This document shows, in pieces, positions 1 through 8,428 of a stretch of 35,252 nt of DNA. Both the position numbers and the translations under genes were made by a program. Under the pieces are notes generated by a model, which had not been told where the DNA came from, searched no databases, and worked only from the letters and a program-made list of their open reading frames with translations. The DNA comes from Gracilibacillus oryzae (GTDB taxonomy: Bacteria > Bacillota > Bacilli > Bacillales > Amphibacillaceae): the NCBI RefSeq assembly GCF_009498735.1, contig NZ_ML762453.1, positions 1 through 35,252 of the forward strand, read 5' to 3'. Each line of letters starts with the position of its first letter. Positions within the stretch are counted from its first letter, which is position 1.

Positions 1-88
1 ATAGATCGACTATATTTGGACAACCAAGTGTTTCAAATTAATAAGCAAAAATTGTGTCATTCTACTTGACGGTCACATCTGCTTGATT

Positions 89-181
89 TTATGGATAAGG
101 TACCAAGTTAGGTATCGCTTTATGGATACCACCTCTTGAATCTCCTATTTCACCATCATACCTAGGAATCAAATGAATGTG
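89..181 (-). pseudogene. HIT-family (histidine triad) C-terminal fragment
   Basis: A minus-strand reading frame of 30 codons reads HIHLIPRYDGEIGDSRGG and ends at a TAA. This is the usual end of HIT-domain nucleotide hydrolases: the HxH part of the triad followed by the IPRY and PRGG motifs. The rest of the HIT domain (about 80-100 residues) is absent. Just upstream the frame runs into the Spo0A-C-like fragment, which is read in a different frame over shared bases around 162-195. That overlap marks an old recombination or deletion junction. The match rests on motif recognition over 30 residues only. Confidence 0.55.
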
Positions 182-389
182 CAGTCGCTTTTTCTAAATA
201 CTTAAATACCATTATATTCAGCGGGATACCCCTATTGTGAATTGATGCTGTGATTTTGGATTTTAATTCTCTTTCAGTGTTTATATTGCCTTCTAATATT
301 TCTGGAGAATCTGTCTGCTGCTTTTCTGGTTCTACTGCGTTTTGTTTTAGTTCTTCCATTTCCTGCTTAAGTTGCTTTAGCTCTTTCAA
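162..389 (-). pseudogene. Spo0A C-terminal-domain-like fragment with a Lys/Glu-rich N-terminus
   Basis: The reading frame gives 75 residues. Residues 1-20 are a Lys/Glu-rich probable coiled coil. Residues 43-70 (KITASIHNRGIPLNIMVFKY and on) resemble the first helices of the Spo0A effector domain, which reads [20 protein letters not shown] in Bacillus. The only available start is a TTG without a ribosome site, with an in-frame TAG just upstream, and the match stops after the first third of the domain where the sequence switches to the HIT fragment. I infer a decayed gene, perhaps from a mobile element carrying a Spo0A-C-domain protein. Not functional as seen. Confidence 0.45.
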
Positions 390-836
390 ATGCTAATCAG
401 TTAATTAAAGAACACCTTAATCATTAGGAATAAACGAATCGTTAATTACACCATACATATGCCACATGGAATTATCTTAGGAACGGATTTCGGACTCACT
501 CATTCTGCCAATCTTCTTCTCGAATTCTTTTAATATATAGATTATTATATATCTTGATCGACATGGGTTAGAAAATAGCGTTTGCTTGCCTCGCAGACTA
601 TCCTGCCTTGAAGGTCGTGTATACGTTTATTGTTTAAACTTGAAATCGTTATTGAATCTATGCTAGATAATTTAACCTGTTACTATATTGTTACAATTGT
701 TACAGGTTTTCACGAATTTTTTTACAAATTCTCTTTTGGAATCTTTTATAAAATTTCTTAATCTCTGTGTAGGTATCTAGTAATTTGTTTACCAGCTAAA
801 TAAAAGGGAAAAATAAAATTGAAAGGGGTGAGTACT
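390..836. other. Gene-poor spacer before vsr
   Basis: About 450 bp without a credible gene. A short minus-strand frame around 420-470 could be another scrap but is not recognisable. At 674-708 there is an interrupted dyad (AACCTGT and ACAGGTT) overlapping a 9-bp direct repeat (ATTGTTACA twice, 688-705). It could be an operator or a weak terminator. It lies about 130 bp upstream of vsr, so it may belong to the vsr promoter region. No clear -35/-10 pair with normal spacing was found. Confidence 0.3.
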
Positions 837-1259
837 ATGGCCGATGTTATGACTAAAGAGCAGCGAAGCCAAAATATGAAGGCGATTAAATCCGTTTCTA
901 AACTTGAATCACTTGTTACCAAAGCGTTATGGAATAAAGGATACCGTTTTAGAAGAAATACTAAAACCATGTTTGGAAAGCCGGATGTATCAATAAAAAA
1001 ATATAAGGTCGTAGTATTTATTGACTCCTGTTTTTGGCATCAATGTCCTCTGCACGCTAACATGCCTAAAACCAATACAGATTTCTGGAGAAAAAAACTG
1101 GAACGAAATAAAGAACGGGATAAGGAAGTGGACGAATATTATATTAATAAAGGCTGGAACATTCTAAGAATATGGGAGCATGAGGTAAAGAGTGACTTAG
1201 ATAAAGTTATAGAAGATATAAGCTCATTTATAGATAGTGCTAAAAAAATAAATTCATAA
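837..1259 (+). CDS. vsr: Very short patch repair endonuclease (Vsr)
   Basis: A 140-residue protein of usual Vsr length. Vsr nicks DNA 5' of the T in T:G mismatches that arise when 5-methylcytosine deaminates, starting short-patch repair. The family motifs are in order: MTKEQRSQNM near the N-terminus, GKPD (the catalytic Asp region), the core FIDSCFWHQCP with its Cys/His residues, PKTNTDFW, the N-x-x-RD segment, and GWNILRIWEHE. The start is ATG 837 because GGGGTGA lies six bases upstream; an earlier in-frame TTG at 819 has no ribosome site. It converges on the restriction-modification operon, whose two 5mC methyltransferases supply the reason for having Vsr. Its place beyond the nuclease genes rather than beside a methylase is mildly unusual. 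Confidence 0.93.
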   Translation: MADVMTKEQRSQNMKAIKSVSKLESLVTKALWNKGYRFRRNTKTMFGKPDVSIKKYKVVVFIDSCFWHQCPLHANMPKTNTDFWRKKLERNKERDKEVDEYYINKGWNILRIWEHEVKSDLDKVIEDISSFIDSAKKINS

Positions 1260-1330
1260 ACTATTTAGAATGAATCTCCTTCATAGTAAAAAAGATTAAA
1301 AAAATTTCACCTTTCTCATAAATTTATACA

Positions 1331-1355
1331 GAAAGAGACCTTTAAGGTCTCTTTC
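1331..1355. terminator. Hairpin between convergent vsr and RM operon
   Basis: A perfect 10-bp stem (GAAAGAGACC / GGTCTCTTTC) with a 5-base loop lies between the converging 3' ends of vsr and the McrC-like gene. The following T tract is weak, so it is called a bidirectional terminator by position and stem strength. Confidence 0.6.
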
Positions 1356-1432
1356 ATATATATTTACTTTGTAATTATTATAATCCATTATCTTTAATAG
1401 CAATGGAATTCTGCTATGAGGGATGACCAACT

Positions 1433-2644
1433 CTACTTTACGTAATTTTCCATTACTCCCTTCATGTTTAAATAATATTCAAAGATTTTCACTCGATCTT
1501 CTTCATTATCATAATACTCTTCCTTTAAATCAAAGTGAATACTTGTCCTATTTTCTGTATCTGTCGGAAGTATCAACGCATTATGCGTTTTAGTCGCCAT
1601 TTTCTTTAAAAGAGTCTGATAAGCTACTTGCTTGTGATTTAAACCCTTAACTTCAAAATAGTACTTTGCATCGAAGATAAATTGTACTTCATTATTTAAG
1701 TAATAATGATCTGGTTCCAACCGGTTTTGTGAATGTACCTTATCTACATTATATTTTGCTTTATTAAATTTATATGGCGTATTAACATGACGCTTCTGAG
1801 AAAAATGCAAGCCAGTTTCATTTACTCCTGTAAAGAAACCATTTAAAAATTCTTCTACCATAGACTCCCACACTAATTCAAAATTATAATGTTTAATCGA
1901 GATACTTCCACCTTCGGGGCAGTTAGAAAAAAAATCAATTAGATCTTTTACCAGCCGTTTATGAGTATCTTTAAACACCTCAGTGTGGATTTTTTTTAAA
2001 CGGTTGACTACATACGCGCGATTATTCCAAAAATCAAAATGATTAAACTTTTCAACAGGTTCCTTACCCTGTACAAAGTATGGAAAAGTCCTTAGCGTAA
2101 AACTAATCGCAAACGCCATACAATTGCTTAGAAACACATGCTTGTCTTCTGTTTCTTGAACATATAGCGGCAAATAAATAAGATTACCTTCACTTATAAT
2201 ATTTGCCGATTTTTTAATTGTGTCTTTCCAGGAAATTTTCCCGCTGTATCCGGAGATTGTTATCTTCTCACTTTCTTTGTAAAGCCCATATTGCTTGAAA
2301 TAACTATAGATAGAGTAGAATGCATGAAACGGGAAACTTGAATCAAACTCTTTTACTGGTCCCGTATACTTTTGTGGATTACGTATTTGATCTGTTAACA
2401 GAACTGCGAAGAGCAATTCAATATCTGATCGATTTAATATTTCTTTGTTAGAATAACGCTTTGGCAAAACTACTAAAATATCGCTATCCTTGATAACAAA
2501 CCCAACAAAGTTAACTACTTCAGAATTTTTTTTGTAAGAAAACCTTAAATTGCGCGAAAAATTTCTCAAATTAAATTTATCAATTAAGTGAGATTCAATT
2601 AATTCCCCGTCAATTCGAAAAATAGGATCATTCATCTGAAACAT
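1433..2644 (-). CDS. McrC/LlaJI-family restriction endonuclease subunit
   Basis: A 403-residue protein, the presumed DNA-cutting subunit working with the upstream AAA+ motor. The C-terminal part carries the McrC-type PD-(D/E)xK core: E260 in FELVWESMVEEFL, then E310-P311-D312, then D325-A326-K327 in FIFDAKYY. The N-terminal 240 residues resemble the McrC/LlaJI family generally but have no motif I can name. The ATG is 17 nt inside the end of the AAA+ gene and has GGGAGAA upstream, so the two are translationally coupled and probably made in fixed ratio. The order of two cytosine methylases, McrB-like and McrC-like is that of LlaJI of Lactococcus and BsuMI (ydiO-ydjA) of B. subtilis. Recognition site not predictable from sequence. 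Confidence 0.85.
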   Translation of the reverse strand: MFQMNDPIFRIDGELIESHLIDKFNLRNFSRNLRFSYKKNSEVVNFVGFVIKDSDILVVLPKRYSNKEILNRSDIELLFAVLLTDQIRNPQKYTGPVKEFDSSFPFHAFYSIYSYFKQYGLYKESEKITISGYSGKISWKDTIKKSANIISEGNLIYLPLYVQETEDKHVFLSNCMAFAISFTLRTFPYFVQGKEPVEKFNHFDFWNNRAYVVNRLKKIHTEVFKDTHKRLVKDLIDFFSNCPEGGSISIKHYNFELVWESMVEEFLNGFFTGVNETGLHFSQKRHVNTPYKFNKAKYNVDKVHSQNRLEPDHYYLNNEVQFIFDAKYYFEVKGLNHKQVAYQTLLKKMATKTHNALILPTDTENRTSIHFDLKEEYYDNEEDRVKIFEYYLNMKGVMENYVK

Positions 2645-4334
2645 CAGTATTTCTCCCTGTATCCTCTAAAGGCTCAATTTCTGTTGAATGGCCTTCTGTA
2701 CCCTTCAACTCACCATTGACCTTCTGAATGTCCAATTCCAAAGTACTTAAGAAATCCACATGAAAAACGTCTTCATTTCTCTCGAACATTTCATACAAAT
2801 TGGAGTAATTAGAGACATTATTAAACAACTTCTTACCTGTAAAGGATGCCTGTTCGACATCATCCCATAGATACTGAAGAAGTTTATTTTGAACTTGTGA
2901 ATTATTTTCAATTTCATCTTCTGTAAATTGCATAAAAAATTGTCCAACTTGTTTATCTTCTCCTAATTTCATATCTCCAGTAATATAATCATTTAATTTC
3001 TGATAAAACTCCCACCATTTAACTTTAACACCGTTTCCAATAGAAATTACAGGGTTATTAAGTTCTTCCCCATCCTGGTCCGTCACTGGTTTCGTAGAAA
3101 TATACTTCCACTTAAATCGGCGCTTGAAAGCTGTATCCATTACAAATACATTTTGATCATTGGTGTTCACAGTCCCATAGATAATAAGATTTTTAGGCAG
3201 GTAAATCTTCTTATTACCCGCATCATTATCTGCTTCGAATTCACTTAAATTATAAACTTCTTTTGCAATCAGTGAATTGGAAATTGCGTATTCTGATTTA
3301 CCGTTCTTTCTGTCCAATAATTGAAAAAGATCTCCAAATACCGTGGCTACATTCGCTCTGGATAATTCCTCCAATACAAGAAACACCGGCTGATTAACAT
3401 CTTCAAATGCGATAGCTCTTGAAAGTGCACGTGTGAATACACCAGGCGTAAAAACGTATTTTATAGAATCCCCTTCAACTTTAGGCATTATTTGTCCAAC
3501 AAAATCACTATATGAATACTCCGGATGCAATGTCGTACGAAAAACAAATGATGACTCCATACTTTCTTCATCTTCAAAGTTCGGATAGCTTCCTTTTATA
3601 TTCTGAGTAATGCCAAATGATTTGCCAGTTCCAGGCGCTCCATAATATATTACATTTTCGCCGACTATACCTTCATGTGTATCAATTATTTCTTCCATGT
3701 TTCCAAGATTATCTGGAGTTATTTCTTCTAAATCTACAATAGTTGATTGGCTTCTGTTAGCCTCGAATTCGACCGTATCATTTAATTGCAATCTCTGACC
3801 ATCTTCTGATTTTATAATGTAAGCTTCATATTTTACTTTCTTCTTTTCTTTTAAAATAATTAAAAAGTCCCCTTCATAAAAGAGTCTGCGGAAGTTGCAG
3901 AACACATCATCAGAGGTCGATGTATTACCCAACTCTATCTGCGGGCTACTTCCCGGACGACTTAATTTCACAGAACCTTTTGCACTCAAAGTTCCTGTCG
4001 AATCAAAATTAAACTCTACTTCTTGTAAATTTGCGTAGCTAACATTATTTTCATTTAAATCAACCGGGACTTGCAGAACGTAAAAGGATTTCATTGATTG
4101 ATCCTTAAAACTGCTATCAGTATAATGAAAAATGTCAACATAGGGAAAAAAATCCTGACTGTCTTTTCCGCTTAACGCAATATGAGATTGTTTTGATGAA
4201 CTTGTGCGGTTGTCTCGCATTAAATTTGAAGAAGCCAGTGGTTTTATTAATAAGGCATCATACTCATTTGATAAGTGAATATCAGACGTCTCCTCTAATA
4301 CCTTCTGTACTTTTTGCAACTCTTGTTGGAACAT
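2628..4334 (-). CDS. McrB-like AAA+ NTPase subunit of the restriction complex
   Basis: A 568-residue protein. Residues 1 to about 215 form a poorly conserved domain that by analogy with LlaJI/McrB would bind the target DNA. Residues 225-420 are a McrB-type AAA+ module: Walker A GAPGTGKS (232-239), Walker B VFLVLEELSRAN (317-328), the McrB signature NTND (390-393) and an arginine-finger region FKRRF. McrB enzymes use GTP for translocation and recruit McrC for cleavage; nucleotide preference here is unknown. The start has a strong AAGGAGGAAA site. A hairpin with a T-rich tail lies just upstream, separating this gene from the methylase pair and suggesting separate control of restriction. The C-terminal tail is acidic and encodes the start region of the McrC-like gene. 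Confidence 0.88.
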   Translation of the reverse strand: MFQQELQKVQKVLEETSDIHLSNEYDALLIKPLASSNLMRDNRTSSSKQSHIALSGKDSQDFFPYVDIFHYTDSSFKDQSMKSFYVLQVPVDLNENNVSYANLQEVEFNFDSTGTLSAKGSVKLSRPGSSPQIELGNTSTSDDVFCNFRRLFYEGDFLIILKEKKKVKYEAYIIKSEDGQRLQLNDTVEFEANRSQSTIVDLEEITPDNLGNMEEIIDTHEGIVGENVIYYGAPGTGKSFGITQNIKGSYPNFEDEESMESSFVFRTTLHPEYSYSDFVGQIMPKVEGDSIKYVFTPGVFTRALSRAIAFEDVNQPVFLVLEELSRANVATVFGDLFQLLDRKNGKSEYAISNSLIAKEVYNLSEFEADNDAGNKKIYLPKNLIIYGTVNTNDQNVFVMDTAFKRRFKWKYISTKPVTDQDGEELNNPVISIGNGVKVKWWEFYQKLNDYITGDMKLGEDKQVGQFFMQFTEDEIENNSQVQNKLLQYLWDDVEQASFTGKKLFNNVSNYSNLYEMFERNEDVFHVDFLSTLELDIQKVNGELKGTEGHSTEIEPLEDTGRNTDVSDE

Positions 4335-4383
4335 CGTGTTTCCTCCTTGTTCATAGGTCGTTATATCATTTTATCACAATGCA

Positions 4384-4421
4384 TAAAAAATAACGAAAAG
4401 CCTTCCTGTAAAGGAAAGCTC
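4384..4421 (-). terminator. Hairpin between methylase and nuclease genes
   Basis: On the minus strand AGCTTTCCT-TTAC-AGGAAGGCT is followed by TTTTCGTTATTTTTT. This is a terminator-like structure between the second methyltransferase and the McrB-like gene. It would reduce read-through from the methylases, so the nuclease genes may depend on leakage or on a weak promoter between about 4345 and 4395. Confidence 0.6.
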
Positions 4422-4424
4422 TAA

Positions 4425-5933
4425 TTAAACATATTTTTGAATTTTCCCAGCAATTGCTCGCGCCATTAACGGTGGAACACTATTGCCAATTTGCTGATAA
4501 GTCTTTGTATATGCCCCTAAGAAAAAATAACTATCTGGATATGATTGGACTCTGGCAGCTTCTCTTGGGGTGAGACCGCGTGCCTGATAAGGGTGAATAT
4601 ACATGTTACAATCGAATTTCATATGTGCAGTAATTGTCTTACAAGGGACCTCTGGAATTAATTTAAAATACTTATCTTTGAACATGTGATTACGGCTTGT
4701 ATATGGCATGATATCTGCAATTCTTGGACTATCAGATTTATCCCCAGGCAACATTCTTCCGAAGATTTCAATATCTCTGTCATTGTTATATCTAGCTTTA
4801 TGATTATATGTTAGTGACACTTTCTCTCCATTGTTAATTCGTGATACATATTCGCTTTCAATATTCTTACTCACTTTGGAAATTTTGTAACCTGAAATGT
4901 CGTCACCCAACTCAGTGGAGTTCTTTATTCTGGATGCTTCTAACTTTCTTAAAGAATCTATTGCATCCATCAGCCCTGTTTCTACATCTTTATGTTCATC
5001 TCTAATTAACTTAATTATCTCTTCGGCTGTAACACCGCGCTCCTTCTTAATATCTTCTCTGATTCCAATATAAATTAACCGTTCACGGTTTTGTGGAACA
5101 CCAAAATTTCTGGCATTAAATATTTCAAAGTCAATATCATACCCTACAGCTATATTGTCATTAAAATCTACTATTACCTGCTCCGCAACATTCTTCATCC
5201 CTTTGACATTTTCCATGATGAAAAATTTCGGTAACAACCTCTTTACACTCTCCACATAATATTTATAAAGGACATTACGCGGATCATCAATAATACGTTG
5301 TCGATTAGCAGTTGAGAATCCTTGGCAAGGTGGGCCTCCAGCAATCACATCAACCGAATCGCCGATATAATGATGAATATTATGAGCTATATCTTCAATC
5401 CCACCCAATGTAACTCTCTTCCCATCAATTTCCGGATGATTAAAAGAATAAGTTCTTAAAGCTGCCTTATCAATATCATTGGCAAATACCACTCTAAATC
5501 CTTCTTGAGTAAAGCCTAGACTTAACCCGCCAGCTCCACAAAATAAATCAACCAATGTTGGTTTATTGCTTTTTTCTTCATTATCAATTAATTTTTCGCG
5601 ACAAACTTTACTAAATTTCGCTATATCAGGGTACTCAATTAATTCATCTTCAATCACATAATTAATTGATGCTAATAGATCCTCGAACAGATCTCTTCCT
5701 AACAGTTCATCTAACTCTTCAATTTCATCTTCAGAATTTATTATTCCAAACTCAACCATAGAACTTAGGCTGTACAGATTATAATCAGTATCTTTAACGA
5801 CAGAGTTCTTTAACCATGAGACTGTTGTTATAAAGTTTTCTATCATTTCAAGGAATTCCTTTTTCGACAGTACGTTTCTATCGAATACATTAGTAGATAA
5901 TGTTTCAAGTGTATCTATAGTTTTGTCTTTCAT
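4425..5933 (-). CDS. DNA (cytosine-5) methyltransferase, long form with N-terminal extension
   Basis: A 502-residue C5-cytosine methyltransferase that transfers a methyl group from AdoMet to C5 of a target cytosine. Motifs are in canonical order: motif I DLFCGAGGLSLGF (from residue 129), motif IV GGPPCQGFS with catalytic Cys203, motif VI ENV (241-243), motif VIII QNRER (281-285), and motif X QIGNSVPPLMARAI at the end. About 125 residues precede motif I; this acidic, helical extension is unassigned. The start follows the stop of the first methylase by one base, and its ribosome site (TTAGGAG) lies in that gene's last codons. Two adjacent, clearly different methylases in one system suggest an asymmetric target with one enzyme per strand, as in LlaJI (inference). 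Confidence 0.93.
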   Translation of the reverse strand: MKDKTIDTLETLSTNVFDRNVLSKKEFLEMIENFITTVSWLKNSVVKDTDYNLYSLSSMVEFGIINSEDEIEELDELLGRDLFEDLLASINYVIEDELIEYPDIAKFSKVCREKLIDNEEKSNKPTLVDLFCGAGGLSLGFTQEGFRVVFANDIDKAALRTYSFNHPEIDGKRVTLGGIEDIAHNIHHYIGDSVDVIAGGPPCQGFSTANRQRIIDDPRNVLYKYYVESVKRLLPKFFIMENVKGMKNVAEQVIVDFNDNIAVGYDIDFEIFNARNFGVPQNRERLIYIGIREDIKKERGVTAEEIIKLIRDEHKDVETGLMDAIDSLRKLEASRIKNSTELGDDISGYKISKVSKNIESEYVSRINNGEKVSLTYNHKARYNNDRDIEIFGRMLPGDKSDSPRIADIMPYTSRNHMFKDKYFKLIPEVPCKTITAHMKFDCNMYIHPYQARGLTPREAARVQSYPDSYFFLGAYTKTYQQIGNSVPPLMARAIAGKIQKYV

Positions 5934-5934
5934 A

Positions 5935-6900
5935 CTATTCTCCTAAAACATCTTTAATACTTTTTGCTATACTGTCTGAAACATTAACAGATACAGCATT
6001 CCCAAACTGTCGGTACAATTGAGTGTCAGATACAACATATTCCCAATTTTCCGGAAAACCTTGAAGTTTACGACACTCATTTGGAGTTAAACGACGCACA
6101 GAGGATATCGGACGATCTTTAGTATCTTCAAATTTTGCCCGATTATCCAAATCTTCATAATAATTATCCTGATTTGCTCGGTGCATTTTATGAATTGTTG
6201 CTGTCAGTGGTTTGGCGACAGGTAAGTTTATTTCTGATTTTGAATAATAATTTTTTGTGCCATTTGACATTATGGTAGGTAATATTTTATGAGATAAGAA
6301 ATATTTTTTGTCTACTTCTTTATCTAACAGATCAAAAACAGTCTTATTTAATTTTATTGCTTTTGGAAATTCATATTTATCCGCCTTCTCTTTAAAATCA
6401 TCCTTCAGGAAACCTACCATAAATACCCTTCGACGAGTTTGCGGCAAACCAAAGTCAGCAGTATTTAAAACTTTATAATGGATTTTATAATTTAGTTTGT
6501 TTTCCAGAATATCCAGCATTCTTGATAGAGTTCTTCCGTTATCATGACTCTGTAAATTACGTACATTCTCAAGAACTATAATTTTCGGTTTATGGGTCAT
6601 CAGGATTTTTTCTATCGTAAAGAATAAGGTCCCTCGTTCATCTTCAAATCCTTTTTTCTGTCCCATCATACTAAAAGGCTGGCAAGGGAAACCAGCTAAT
6701 AATACATCATGCGGCGGAATTTCATTTAAATGATCATTAATATCTCCAAAGACAATTTCATCATTGATATTTGCTTTATAAGTTTTTACAGCATCTTTAT
6801 CAAAGTCATTTGCCCAAATAATTTCAAATCCATTGTTAATAAAACCTATATCCATTCCACCAATACCGGAAAAGAGACTAACTGTTCTTAAATCCTTCAT
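5935..6900 (-). CDS. DNA (cytosine-5) methyltransferase, short form
   Basis: A C5-cytosine methyltransferase of about 320 residues, first gene of the restriction-modification operon. Motifs (numbered from GTG 6906): SLFSGIGGMDIGF (motif I), GFPCQPFS with catalytic Cys75, ENV (113-115), QTRRR (156-160), and RQFGNAVSVNV at the end. The target-recognition stretch lies roughly at 165-265 and differs from that of the neighbouring methylase. ATG 6900 is preferred over GTG 6906 because GGAGAG then lies eight bases upstream. Leading the operon, it would be made before the nuclease, the safe order when the system enters a new host. Confidence 0.93.
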   Translation of the reverse strand: MKDLRTVSLFSGIGGMDIGFINNGFEIIWANDFDKDAVKTYKANINDEIVFGDINDHLNEIPPHDVLLAGFPCQPFSMMGQKKGFEDERGTLFFTIEKILMTHKPKIIVLENVRNLQSHDNGRTLSRMLDILENKLNYKIHYKVLNTADFGLPQTRRRVFMVGFLKDDFKEKADKYEFPKAIKLNKTVFDLLDKEVDKKYFLSHKILPTIMSNGTKNYYSKSEINLPVAKPLTATIHKMHRANQDNYYEDLDNRAKFEDTKDRPISSVRRLTPNECRKLQGFPENWEYVVSDTQLYRQFGNAVSVNVSDSIAKSIKDVLGE

Positions 6901-7009
6901 TTTCACTTCTCTCCGACCTGTTTCGCAACATATTGAATGTTGCCCTTTAGTAATTCTAAGATTCCCCCAAGCACATCTAAACCAATACTCAGCAATATTT
7001 TAGAATCTA

Positions 7010-7055
7010 TATTTATTATAATTAACATACCAAAACAAATATATGTTCGCAAGTA
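7010..7055 (-). promoter_or_regulatory. Candidate RM-operon promoter with LexA-box-like sequence
   Basis: On the minus strand TTGCGA, a 17-bp spacer ending in TGG, and TATGTT give a plausible extended -10 promoter about 110 bp upstream of the first methylase. A perfect TATAAT (7015-7020) lies a little downstream as an alternative -10. Overlapping the -35, positions 7036-7049 read CAAAT-ATAT-GTTCG on the plus strand, which is 12 of 14 bases of the Bacillus LexA (DinR) consensus CGAAC-ATAT-GTTCG with one perfect half-site. SOS control is only a possibility. Confidence 0.35.
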
Positions 7056-7092
7056 TTTTCATTTGACATATTGATGGAAATAATTTGTGCGT

Positions 7093-8343
7093 TTAAAGTT
7101 CATTTCCACAATTTCTTAAAGCTTTCAAAATGAGCTTCGCACTATCATAACTCCCCAAATAATCCACCACCTCATCCTCCGTATGCTCACCAACGTACCC
7201 AGCCGAAAGATTCACAGCAGGCACCCCTGCTCTCGCATAATTCCGTGCATCACTGCTCCCACCTTCTACCATCTTCCAATCAGGCATACCCGCTCTTCTC
7301 CCCGCTTCTTCAAACAACCTGCCATAACCCTCTGAACAGAATGCTTCAACCCCAGCAAATGAGGTAACAATATCACGCGTATTTCGGCGATCCACTACAA
7401 TAGCTGCATCAACATCTTCCAGAAAACTCTGATCCATTTCACCGGATCCTACACAGCCTATTTCTTCTTTTACGGTAAAAGCTACTTTGATCGTGCCACG
7501 GAAATTTGTCCGCTCTACTTTTCTTAAAACATCTAAAATGATCGCAATACCTGCCCTGTCATCCGCGCCCAGAATTCCTTCCGAGCTGGTTAATGTGGTG
7601 CCATCTTCAATAATCTCTCTACCTTCTGCAAAAGCTTCCACTGTATCCATATGGGCAGACAGCAGGATGGTCGGTCCTTCTCCATAATAACGGTAACCTA
7701 ATAGATTTTTTGCACGATCCTGATAGACATCATCCAGTATATGACGCAATTTATTTTGCAGATAAAGGCGGATCTGGCGCTCATCTCCGCTTTCTCCGTT
7801 AATCGACAACAACTGCAGTAGTTCCCGCTTTAAGGCTTGTGCTGCATAATAATCAATGCTGGCTGGATCCTTGTATACCTGATATAGAATCTCTGCCAAA
7901 TCTAGTAAATCTTCTCGCTTCTGATAATTTATCGCCATACGTTTACCTAAAACAGTCATTTTTAATGAAGCAGGCATGATCGTTTCCAGCATTTCTTTTT
8001 GCTTATACTGTAATGGTTTTTCTAAGTAGATGGTTGCTGGCCGCTTGTTATGGCCATCACAGCTCATTTTCGTATAAATACCCAATGCATTGAGCCAACG
8101 TGAGGTACCGCGAACATAGGCATCAATTTCAACTAATGGCAAGGCACACTTATGCGGATCAACACTTGACTCTCTGCCATATGTGCTCACTACCTCACAA
8201 TTCGTAATCACTGCCATGATGTCATAGTCATTTTGGCCCTCTTTTGCTACAATTAACTGGGCTAATGTTGCATAATCATTCATCATTTCCAGATCATTCA
8301 TTTCCAATCCATGTCTTACTAATAATTTTTCTACTGATTTCAT
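7093..8343 (-). CDS. M20/M28-like zinc metallopeptidase with extra N-terminal domain
   Basis: A 416-residue protein. Residues about 170-416 form a di-zinc aminopeptidase or deacylase domain with visible ligands and catalytic residues: H231 and D233 in SAHMDTV, D261 in LGADDRAG, E293/E294 in TVKEEIG, D318 in VVDRR and H387 in GEHTEDE. This pattern fits PepT-like tripeptidases and related M20/M28/M42 hydrolases. Residues 1-165 are an extra domain I do not recognise, with a conserved-looking MSCDGHNKRPATI stretch and several Cys and His. No signal peptide, so cytoplasmic. Ribosome site AAAGGAG nine bases before ATG. It sits between the restriction operon and a divergent TPR gene, and is probably the first chromosomal gene beyond the defence island. 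Confidence 0.75.
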   Translation of the reverse strand: MKSVEKLLVRHGLEMNDLEMMNDYATLAQLIVAKEGQNDYDIMAVITNCEVVSTYGRESSVDPHKCALPLVEIDAYVRGTSRWLNALGIYTKMSCDGHNKRPATIYLEKPLQYKQKEMLETIMPASLKMTVLGKRMAINYQKREDLLDLAEILYQVYKDPASIDYYAAQALKRELLQLLSINGESGDERQIRLYLQNKLRHILDDVYQDRAKNLLGYRYYGEGPTILLSAHMDTVEAFAEGREIIEDGTTLTSSEGILGADDRAGIAIILDVLRKVERTNFRGTIKVAFTVKEEIGCVGSGEMDQSFLEDVDAAIVVDRRNTRDIVTSFAGVEAFCSEGYGRLFEEAGRRAGMPDWKMVEGGSSDARNYARAGVPAVNLSAGYVGEHTEDEVVDYLGSYDSAKLILKALRNCGNEL

Positions 8344-8428
8344 GTGATCAGCTCCTTTGATTTGTTAATGATAGTGTATCGAATGAAGTGTGCACGGCCT
8401 GCACAGTTGGAGAATGGGGGGATTTTCG

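Noticed and set aside
1-7080. Prophage or integrative element with att sites
   Set aside because: No integrase, structural or conjugation gene and no matching direct repeats at the edges were seen; called a defence island with old scars.
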